Under the pieces are notes generated by a model. It saw only the letters and a list, made by a program, of their open reading frames with translations. It made no database searches and was not told the origin of the DNA. The position numbers were made by a program, and so were the translations under genes. Below, piece by piece: positions 39,132 through 46,503 of a DNA stretch of 64,000 nucleotides. Each line of letters starts with the position of its first letter. Positions within the stretch are counted from its first letter, which is position 1. This DNA is from Lysobacter enzymogenes (GTDB taxonomy: Bacteria > Pseudomonadota > Gammaproteobacteria > Xanthomonadales > Xanthomonadaceae): positions 3,162,001 to 3,226,000 of the forward strand of contig NZ_CP067395.1 of assembly GCF_017355525.1 (NCBI RefSeq). Reading direction: 5' to 3'.

Positions 39132-40504
39132 ACGACGCGGCGCGCCAGCGCGGGTTCTACCGCAGCGCGTGGCGCTGGCATTTCTACGCCGGCCTGCTGG
39201 TGATGCCGTTCTTGCTGGTGCTGGCGCTGACCGGCGCGGTGTACCTGTTCCACGACGAGATCGAGGACGCGGTGCACGCGCCGCTGCGCTTCGCGCCGCA
39301 GCGCCGCGCCGACCTGCCGCTGTCGCGCTTGCTCGACGCGGCGCGCGCGGCGTACCCGGGCGAGGTCACCCGCATCGACCTGCCCGCCGATCCGCGCCGC
39401 ACCGCGCAGGTGTTCGTGACCCCGACCCGCGGCGAACCGCTGCGCGTGTTCGTCGACCCCGGCAGCGCGCGCGTACACGGCGCCTTCGTCTACACCCGCA
39501 CCCTGGTCGGTTTCGCCGACACCATGCACGGCTCGCTGTTGCTGGGCCGCTTCGGCGACGCGCTGGTGGAAACCGCGGCGTGCTGGGCGCTGCTGCTGGT
39601 CGCCACCGGCGCCTACCTGTGGTGGCCGCGCGGGCGCGGCTGGCGCGCGGCGCTGTGGCCGGACTGGCGCGCGCGCGGCCGCGGCTTCTGGCGCAGCCTG
39701 CACGCCAGCGTCGGCGCGTGGACCGCGGCGCTGATCGTGTTCCTGATCCTGACCGGCCTGCCCTGGGCCGGGGTGTGGGGCGAGTTGCTGCGCGCGGGCT
39801 TGCAGCCGCTGGGCCTGGGTTATCCCGCCGAACACCGCCACCATGCCGCCGCCGCACCGCGGGTCGGGCAGGCGGTCGGCGATGCGCCGTGGACGCTGCG
39901 CGACGCGCCGCTGCCGGCCTCGCACGCTCACCACGGCGCCGGGCACGGCGCCGGTCATGACGCGAGCCGCGGCGCGGCCGCCGACATCGGCATCGACGCG
40001 GCGGTGCGCACGCTGGCCGCGCACGGCCTGCGCGGCGACTATCGACTGTCGCTGCCGCACGGCGCCGACGGCGTCTACACCGCGGTGGTCTATCCCGACC
40101 GGCCGCAAGGCCAGCGCACCGTGCATGTGGACCGCTACAGCGGCGCGGTGGCCGGCGACACCGGCTTCGCCGACTACGGCCTCGGCGCCAAAGCGGTGGA
40201 ACTCGGCGTGCAGCTGCACATGGGTCGCTACTTCGGCCGCGCCAACCAGATCGTCATGCTGCTGCCGTGCCTGGGCATCGTCGCGCTGAGCGTCAGCGGC
40301 GCGTGGATGTGGTGGAAGCGCCGCCCGCGCGGGCGCCTGGGCGCGCCGCCGGCGCCCGCGCCGGCGCGGCTGCGCACGGTCGCGGCGATCGCGCTGGCCT
40401 GCGCGATCGCGTTTCCGCTGCTCGGCGCGTCGCTGCTGCTGGTGGCGGCGCTGGACCGCTGGGTGATCGCGCGGGTGCCGCGCTGGGCGGCGTTCCTGCA
40501 TTGA
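39128..40504 (+). CDS. PepSY-domain inner-membrane protein with a His-rich periplasmic loop
   Basis: This 458-residue protein has four hydrophobic segments (about 20-42, 145-165, 200-220, 375-395) plus a last pair near the C-terminus, and the family start SAWRWHFYAGLLVMPFLLVLALTGAVYLFHDEI. The periplasmic loop carries PAEHRHHAAAAP and SHAHHGAGHGAGHD, a clear metal-binding composition. A second PepSY segment follows (GQRTVHVDRYSGAVAGDTGFADYG). Relatives such as FoxB are thought to reduce siderophore-bound iron. The His stretch would also suit copper or zinc. It is translationally coupled to the TonB receptor and probably handles the same ligand. Confidence 0.87.
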   Translation: MNDAARQRGFYRSAWRWHFYAGLLVMPFLLVLALTGAVYLFHDEIEDAVHAPLRFAPQRRADLPLSRLLDAARAAYPGEVTRIDLPADPRRTAQVFVTPTRGEPLRVFVDPGSARVHGAFVYTRTLVGFADTMHGSLLLGRFGDALVETAACWALLLVATGAYLWWPRGRGWRAALWPDWRARGRGFWRSLHASVGAWTAALIVFLILTGLPWAGVWGELLRAGLQPLGLGYPAEHRHHAAAAPRVGQAVGDAPWTLRDAPLPASHAHHGAGHGAGHDASRGAAADIGIDAAVRTLAAHGLRGDYRLSLPHGADGVYTAVVYPDRPQGQRTVHVDRYSGAVAGDTGFADYGLGAKAVELGVQLHMGRYFGRANQIVMLLPCLGIVALSVSGAWMWWKRRPRGRLGAPPAPAPARLRTVAAIALACAIAFPLLGASLLLVAALDRWVIARVPRWAAFLH

Positions 40505-40511
40505 GCCGGTA

Positions 40512-40536
40512 GCGGCGGCGTTGCGTACGCCGCCGC
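40512..40536. terminator. GC-rich hairpin between convergent genes
   Basis: A 10-bp perfect stem (40512-40521 with 40527-40536) with a 5-nt loop lies between the PepSY gene and the first giant autotransporter. There is no T-run on either side, so termination is only a suggestion. Confidence 0.35.
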
Positions 40537-40543
40537 CGCGAAC

Positions 40544-43500
40544 TCAGCGCGACCCGGCCGGCGCGTCGTCGCACCAGACCGTTGCCGCAGGCGCGGCCGC
40601 GCCGGAACGCGCCAGCGCCACCACCGGCGCGCGGCGCGGCTTGGCCTTGCCGCCGGCACCGCGCGCGGCGACGCGCTTGGACTTGGACAACGGCCGCGCC
40701 TTGCCGCCGCGCTGGACCAGCTTGCGCGTGGGCGCCACCTGCTTCGCCGGACGCAGCTTGCATTCGCCGAAGCCAGCGCCGGCTTGCGCGCCCAGGCCCG
40801 CGGCCGCTGGCGCTGCGGACGACGCCGGCGCACTGGCGCGCGCCGGCGACACCGCCTCGCCGGCGTTGTCGCCCGCTGCGAGCTTCGTACCCGCCGCACC
40901 CGCACCCGCGGCAGCGGCAGCGGACGCGGAGGTGGTTCGCGTCGCCGTACTCGCCGGCGACTGCTTCGATGCGCTCGTCGATGTATCGGCCGATGCGATC
41001 TTCGCCGCATTCGCCGCATTCGTAGACGGCTTCGTAGACAGCTTCGTCGACGCATCCGTCGTCGCCTCCATCGCCGTCACCCGCCCGGCCGCTGCCGCTC
41101 CCGCCGCCGCATCCCCCGCGACCGGCGCCGGCCGCGCCCGCGCCGCCGCCGACGCGCCCCAGCCCAGGCGCAGGCCCGCATTGAGCGCGTGCACGCGATC
41201 CTCGCGGCCGAGCTCGCCGCGATACTCGACGAACGCGCTGCTGGCCGGACCGATCCGGTACTGCACCCCCAGCCCGACGTTCCAGCGGTTGCGTTCGGCG
41301 GCGAACCCGACCACGTCGAAGCCCGGCGTGGCGGCGCCGACGAAACCGTTGCGCGCGCGCGGCCGCGAGCCGTCGAGATCGTGCAGATAGCGGATATCCG
41401 CGCTCGGGCTCCACTTGCGCTCGCCCGGGCCGAACGCCGGGGTCAGACGCAGACCGACCCCGACGGTGGCGACGTCGTAACCGCCCGTGCGCACCCAAAG
41501 ATCGGCATCGCCGGCGCCGCGTTCGCGGAACCGCGCCGATTCGACCTTGGCGTAGTACACGCCGAGCAACGGCTCCATCCGCACCCGCAAACCGTCGAAG
41601 CGCAAACCGGCTTCGAGCATCGCGTAAGCGCCGTCGTTGCCGAAATCGGCGCGGGCGCGGCGGCGGTAACCGCCCACCGTCACCTCGCGCTGCGCCTGGT
41701 AGCGGCCGTAGCTGTAGCCGGCTGCGCCCTGCGCCCACCACCGCCCCGGCGCGTACAGGCCGTGCACGCCGAGGTTGAACAGATCGCTGTCGATCTTGTC
41801 GTCGCGGCGGCCGGTCTTCGACGTCGACCGCGCCGCGCCGAGATGCGCGCCGAAGCGCCAATGCGCGGCGGGCGAGCCTTCCACGCCGATCGCCAGGCCG
41901 CCGAGGTCGTGGTCGATCCCGTCCAGCCGCCCGCCGTCGAATTCGGCGCGGCCGCCGTAGGCGCTCGCCCACGCCGTACCGAGCGTGCGTTCCTCGTCCA
42001 CGCCGCGGTCGCGCGCCAGATCCAGCTGCGCCGCGACGCTGCGCTGGAACTGCACGGCGTGGTAGCGCTGGGCGCTGGCGAGCGAGGCATAGGTCTCGCC
42101 GCTGAGGCTGTCGAACGCGCGCGGCGCCTGCGCCGCGCTGAGCCCGCGCGCCGCCGCCACCGCGTGTGGCAAGACCGCATCGTCGACGCTGGCGGCCTGC
42201 AGGGCGCCGGCCGCCGCACGCTGGTTTTCGCTCAAGCCCGGGAATTGTTCGAAGCGCAGGCCGCCGCCGTCGAGGTGGCGGGCCAGGCGCAGGAACACGT
42301 CGTCGCCGCGCCGCAGCAGGCTGGCGTCGAGGAACGGCAGCACGCTCTGGCTGACGCTTGCGAACGCGCCGCTGAGCGCGGACGCATCGACGATGCGGTA
42401 ATCGGTGATCGGCGCGTAGTCGCCCGGCTGCGGCATCGCCACCACCACGCCGCCGTTGAGCGTGGCGGCGCCGGCGACGGTCACGCTGTCGCTGCGGCCG
42501 TCGGCGCTCTGGCGCAGTTGCAGGATCGCGCCGGGGTCCACGGTCAGGCTGGCGACGTTGAGCGCGACGCCGGCCGCGCCGGTGCCCGCGGCCGCGCCGC
42601 CGGCGCCGGCCAAACCCGAAGGCGCGAGCGTGCCGGCCAGCGTCAGCGCGCCGGCCAGCGCGCCGCCGCCGACCAGCGCGCCGCCCGCGGCGACCGCGGC
42701 GCTGCCGCCGAGCGTGCCGTCGAGCACCAGCGTGCCGCCGATGCTGCTGCGGTCGAACGCGCCGCTGGCGCCGCCGGCGAGCACCAGGGTGCTGCCCGGC
42801 GCCAGCGACAGGTTTTCGAAACCGCTCAGGCCGCTCGCCGGCAGCACGCCGTCGCCGCTGCCGCCGACCGCGAAGGTGTCGTTGCCGGCGCCCGCGGCGA
42901 TGCTGCCGGTGACGCCGCCCAGATAGCCCACGCCGATGCTCAGCGCGTCGTTGCCGCCGCCGAAATCGACCGCGCCGGCGATCGGTCCGGTCGCGGTCAG
43001 GACATCGTCGCCGTCGCTGAAGCTCGCCTGGGTGCCCGGCGCGGAACTCAGCCCGGTGACGATGGGGCGGCCGACGTCGAGCGTGCCTTGCAGGATCGAC
43101 AGCCCGCCGGTGAAGCCGAGCACGTGGCCGTCGAGCCGCAGTTCGCCGTCGCCGCGCTTGATCAGGGTGCCGCTGCCGACCAGGGTGCCGCTGAGGTCGA
43201 GGCTGTTGTCGCCGATCAGGTCCAGGGTGCTGCCCGCGGCGATATGCACGTCGTTGCCGAGGTTCAGCCCGGGCACGGCCGCGGTCAGCACGGCCTGGCC
43301 GGCGATGGTCAGCAGCCCGGTGCCGAGCGCGCCGTTGTCGCCGAGGCTCAGCGTGCCGCTGTTCAAGTTCATCCCGCCGGCGAACAGATTGGCGCCGGGC
43401 AGCGACAGCGTGCCGGTGCCGCTGAAGCTCAGGCCGCCGCCGCCGCGGATCTGGCTGCACAGGCAGGTGTGGCCGTCGCCGCCGATGCCCAGGCGCGCGC

Positions 43501-45694
43501 CGGCGGCCAGATCGATCGGGTTGCGCAGGGTCAGGTTCGGCACGGTCGCGACCAGACCGGCGTTGCCGCCGACCTGCAGCGCGCCGCTGCCGAGCGCGAG
43601 GTCGTTGCCGAGCCCGAGCGTGCCGGCGGCGAGCGCGACGCCGCCGCTGAAGCTGTTGGCGCCGAGCAGGTCGAGCCGGCCGTCGCCGGTCATCGCCAAA
43701 CCGCCGGCGCCGCCGATGAGCCCGCCGAGCGAGAGATCGTTGCTGCCGGCGATGCCCAAGGTGACGCCCGCGCCGAGGTTCACCGCATTGCCGAGGACAA
43801 CGCCGGTCGCGAGCGTGCTGAGGCTGGCGTTGCCGCCGACATTCAGCGCGCCGCTGCCGAGCGCGGTGCTGCCGGCGAGCGCGAGACCGCCGCCGCCGAG
43901 CGCGAAGCCGCCGGAAAAACTGTTTGCGCCGGCGAGGGTCAAGGTCGACGGCCCGTTGAAGCTGAGCCCGCCGCTGCCGCCGATGACGCCGTTCAAGCCC
44001 AGGTCGACGCCGCCGCCGAGGCTCAGCCCGGCATTGAGGTCGATCGGGTTGTTCAAGTTCATCGCCGCGGCGACGTTGAGCGCCGCCGCGCCGTCGACGG
44101 CGAGCGCGCCGCTGCCGAGCGCGGAACCGTTGCCGAGCGACAGCGTGCCGGCCTGCAGGCGCACGCCGCCGCTGAAACCGTTGACGCCGTTCAAGGCCAG
44201 CGTGCCGGCGCCGATCTTGATCAGCGAACCGCCGCCGCCGATGCCGCCGCCCAGCTCGACATCGGTCGCGCCGCCGAGCGTGAGGCCGGCCCCCGCGCCG
44301 AGGTTGAACGCGTTGCCGAGCTTCAATTTCGAACACGGGCAGCCCAGGCTCGCGTTGCCGGTGAGGTTGAGCGCGCCGAGGCCGAGCGACGCGTCGCCGC
44401 CGAGCAACAGACTGCCCGCGCCGAGGTCGACGCCGCCGGCGAACGAATTGCTGCCGCTCAAGCTCAGCGTGCCGGCATCGCGCTTGATCAGCCCGCCGCT
44501 GCCGGCGAGCGTGCCGCTCAGGCTCAGGTCGTAACCGCCCTGCACGGTCAGCCCGCCGGCGCCGAGGTCGATGTCCTGCGCGAGCGCGAGCCCGCCGACC
44601 GTCGCCTGCAGCGCGCCGCCGTTGCCGCCGAGGCGGCCGCTGCCGAACGCGGCGGCATCGTCGAACAAGGCGACGCCGCCGTTGAGCGTGGCGCCGGCGG
44701 ACGCGACCGCGCCGTCGAGGGTCCAGGTGCCGCTGTTGATCGTCAGCCGTTCGAAACCGCGGTACTGCGCGGCCGCGATCGCGCCGGCGCCGCCGCTGCC
44801 CGCGCCGCTGCCGGTGGCGGCGTTCTGCAGCACCAGGGTGTCGTCGCCGCCGCCGGCGTCGACCTGGCCGGTCGCGGCGAAATTCAAGATCGCGCCCGAC
44901 GGCGTCGCCATCGTCGTCGCGGCGGCCGGGAACGCGTCGCTGGCGATGCTCGACCCGGTCACCGCGACGAAACGGTCGTCGCCGCCGCCGAGGCCGACGC
45001 TGCCGTCGATCTGCCCCGCGTTGACGAACGCATGCCCGCCGCTGGCCGCGTCGGCGAACGCGATCCGGCCGACGATGCTGCCGGTGTTGCTGAAATCGAC
45101 GTTGCCGCCGCCGTAGACGCCGACCGCGAACTGGTCCTGCGCGCCGATGCCGCCGAGCCCGGCGTTGCCGATGGTGCCGGCGTTGCCGATGCGGGTCGCG
45201 CCGGCGTTGGCCACCAGCATCGCCGTGCCGGACAGGTCGAAACTGGAATAGCTGCCGAGGATCGAGCCGCTGTTGTCGATCGCGATCTGGCCGCTCGCGG
45301 GCGCGGCGAGATTGCCCACGCTCAAGCCGCGGGTCAGCAACAGGCCGTTGGCGGCGGTGGCGTCGATGCTGCCGAGGTTGTTGAGCGCGACGTTGGAACC
45401 GCTCAAGGCCATTGCGGTGCCGCCGATGTTGGCGCCCACGACCGCGCCGGCCGCCACGGTGACCGTGAGCCGGTCGGCGCCGCTGGCGAACGCGTTGGGA
45501 TCGGACGGAAACGGGGTCGGCGCGCCCGTGCACAGCACTGTGGCGCCGTCGGGCGGCGCCGCCGGCGTGCATGCCGCGAGCGCGACATCGCAATACCCCT
45601 GCAACGCCAGCAACACCGGAATCGCGCGGGCGACGCCGAGGCTGAGCGGATGGAAACGGATTCGGTTCGGCGATTGGAGCGAGTCTGCGCGCAT
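40544..45694 (-). CDS. Giant autotransporter 1, repeat-rich passenger and post-barrel tail
   Basis: This 1,716-residue type Va secreted protein has a signal peptide with an extended N-region (cleavage near ALAA, about residue 41). A beta-helical passenger follows with autotransporter-associated strand repeats, including about five units of 88-89 residues (GGVRLQAGTLSLGNGSALGS type). The barrel is at about 1225-1513 (GTAWASAYGGRAEFDGG ... HALNAGLRLGWG). An Ala/Ser/Thr-rich tail of about 203 residues then ends in a basic module, CKLRP ... LSKSKRVAARG ... KAKPRR ... WCDDAP. A tail after the barrel is unusual because the BAM signal is normally the C-terminus. Two CxC motifs occur in the passenger. 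AAGGA precedes the ATG by 7 nt. An adhesin role is likely but not shown. Confidence 0.92.
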   Translation of the reverse strand: MRADSLQSPNRIRFHPLSLGVARAIPVLLALQGYCDVALAACTPAAPPDGATVLCTGAPTPFPSDPNAFASGADRLTVTVAAGAVVGANIGGTAMALSGSNVALNNLGSIDATAANGLLLTRGLSVGNLAAPASGQIAIDNSGSILGSYSSFDLSGTAMLVANAGATRIGNAGTIGNAGLGGIGAQDQFAVGVYGGGNVDFSNTGSIVGRIAFADAASGGHAFVNAGQIDGSVGLGGGDDRFVAVTGSSIASDAFPAAATTMATPSGAILNFAATGQVDAGGGDDTLVLQNAATGSGAGSGGAGAIAAAQYRGFERLTINSGTWTLDGAVASAGATLNGGVALFDDAAAFGSGRLGGNGGALQATVGGLALAQDIDLGAGGLTVQGGYDLSLSGTLAGSGGLIKRDAGTLSLSGSNSFAGGVDLGAGSLLLGGDASLGLGALNLTGNASLGCPCSKLKLGNAFNLGAGAGLTLGGATDVELGGGIGGGGSLIKIGAGTLALNGVNGFSGGVRLQAGTLSLGNGSALGSGALAVDGAAALNVAAAMNLNNPIDLNAGLSLGGGVDLGLNGVIGGSGGLSFNGPSTLTLAGANSFSGGFALGGGGLALAGSTALGSGALNVGGNASLSTLATGVVLGNAVNLGAGVTLGIAGSNDLSLGGLIGGAGGLAMTGDGRLDLLGANSFSGGVALAAGTLGLGNDLALGSGALQVGGNAGLVATVPNLTLRNPIDLAAGARLGIGGDGHTCLCSQIRGGGGLSFSGTGTLSLPGANLFAGGMNLNSGTLSLGDNGALGTGLLTIAGQAVLTAAVPGLNLGNDVHIAAGSTLDLIGDNSLDLSGTLVGSGTLIKRGDGELRLDGHVLGFTGGLSILQGTLDVGRPIVTGLSSAPGTQASFSDGDDVLTATGPIAGAVDFGGGNDALSIGVGYLGGVTGSIAAGAGNDTFAVGGSGDGVLPASGLSGFENLSLAPGSTLVLAGGASGAFDRSSIGGTLVLDGTLGGSAAVAAGGALVGGGALAGALTLAGTLAPSGLAGAGGAAAGTGAAGVALNVASLTVDPGAILQLRQSADGRSDSVTVAGAATLNGGVVVAMPQPGDYAPITDYRIVDASALSGAFASVSQSVLPFLDASLLRRGDDVFLRLARHLDGGGLRFEQFPGLSENQRAAAGALQAASVDDAVLPHAVAAARGLSAAQAPRAFDSLSGETYASLASAQRYHAVQFQRSVAAQLDLARDRGVDEERTLGTAWASAYGGRAEFDGGRLDGIDHDLGGLAIGVEGSPAAHWRFGAHLGAARSTSKTGRRDDKIDSDLFNLGVHGLYAPGRWWAQGAAGYSYGRYQAQREVTVGGYRRRARADFGNDGAYAMLEAGLRFDGLRVRMEPLLGVYYAKVESARFRERGAGDADLWVRTGGYDVATVGVGLRLTPAFGPGERKWSPSADIRYLHDLDGSRPRARNGFVGAATPGFDVVGFAAERNRWNVGLGVQYRIGPASSAFVEYRGELGREDRVHALNAGLRLGWGASAAARARPAPVAGDAAAGAAAAGRVTAMEATTDASTKLSTKPSTNAANAAKIASADTSTSASKQSPASTATRTTSASAAAAAGAGAAGTKLAAGDNAGEAVSPARASAPASSAAPAAAGLGAQAGAGFGECKLRPAKQVAPTRKLVQRGGKARPLSKSKRVAARGAGGKAKPRRAPVVALARSGAAAPAATVWCDDAPAGSR

Positions 45695-45958
45695 GGACGG
45701 TCCTTGTTTTGTCCGGTTTCCCTGGGCCGCGCCGTCGCGATGCGGCGCGAACGCGGGCGCCGGAGCGGCCGCGCCGGTTTCGCCCGCAGGCGCGGGCGTG
45801 CAGGCGCCCGTCGCGTCCGGGCCGTTCCGGTCGCGCTCTGCGAAGCGACACGATGCGAGGGAAGAATCGGTGAGGCGATACGACGAGCCGGCTTGGCTCG
45901 CGCCTAGAGAAGTACAGATTTCGTTCGCGAGTCTGTGCGATTCGTTAGCAATTCGTTT

Positions 45959-46007
45959 CGCCGTAATGCAGCCATGATTTACCTAAAAAAAGCCTAAAAT
46001 TACGGCG
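45959..46007. promoter_or_regulatory. 9-bp perfect inverted repeat in the A+T-rich leader of autotransporter 1
   Basis: CGCCGTAAT (45959-45967) and ATTACGGCG (45999-46007) flank 31 nt of A-rich sequence with two CCTAAAA words. It lies about 265 bp upstream of the start codon and may be a regulator site pair or an upstream mRNA hairpin. Confidence 0.4.
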
Positions 46008-46350
46008 TTTTACAAGCACAGACGGCATGCATCCAAGTGAGTGTCAGTACTTCGTTCGCACCTTATGTGTCCGATGAAATCGAAGGTATGAAATCTGGTG
46101 GTTGCACGCGTATCGCGACTGCATCGCATGGCACTCGCAGCCAGAACTTAATTTCGCCGCGAACGGCCGTCGCGGCGCGCGCCGCAGTCTCGGCGCGGCA
46201 GTCCCGACGCCGGAACCCGCCGGCCGCGCGGCGCGTCGAGCCGGCAACGGCGGACGCGGTCCGCGTGCGGCCGGGGGACGGGCCGCGTGCGCAGCCGCCA
46301 CCGCGCACTGCCCCGCATCGCGCCCGCACGCCACGGCGCGCGGCGGCCGC

Positions 46351-46388
46351 AAACAAAAACGGCACCGCCGCTCGCGCGGCGATGCCGT
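46351..46388 (-). terminator. Rho-independent terminator of giant autotransporter 2
   Basis: A 13-bp stem with one mismatch (46359-46371 with 46376-46388, loop TCGC) is followed on the minus strand by TTTTTGTTT. It lies about 115 nt past the stop codon of autotransporter 2. Confidence 0.8.
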
Positions 46389-46503
46389 CCCCTGCTTGTC
46401 CACTTCGAACCCAGCCCGGACCAAAGCGACTACCGACCCCGGTCCAGCGCACCGGAGCCGGTAGCGCCACCCGTCCGGCGGCGCTGATGCTTCCGAACCG
46501 GCG

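Larger units (their letters stand above)
45695..46503. other. 809-bp intergenic region between the two giant autotransporters
   Basis: No gene is supported. The part next to autotransporter 1 (about 45850-46130) is markedly A+T-richer than its surroundings and holds its promoter region and a 9-bp inverted repeat. The GC-rich part next to autotransporter 2 holds that gene's terminator (46351-46388). Reading frames of 120-240 codons here have shadow-like compositions. Confidence 0.65.

Noticed and set aside
40784..45907. Open plus-strand frame of about 1,700 codons antisense to autotransporter 1
   Set aside because: It follows from G+C bias and the regular repeats of the real gene. The composition is Ala/Glu/Asp/Arg/Val-rich without hydrophobic core, family motif or ribosome site.
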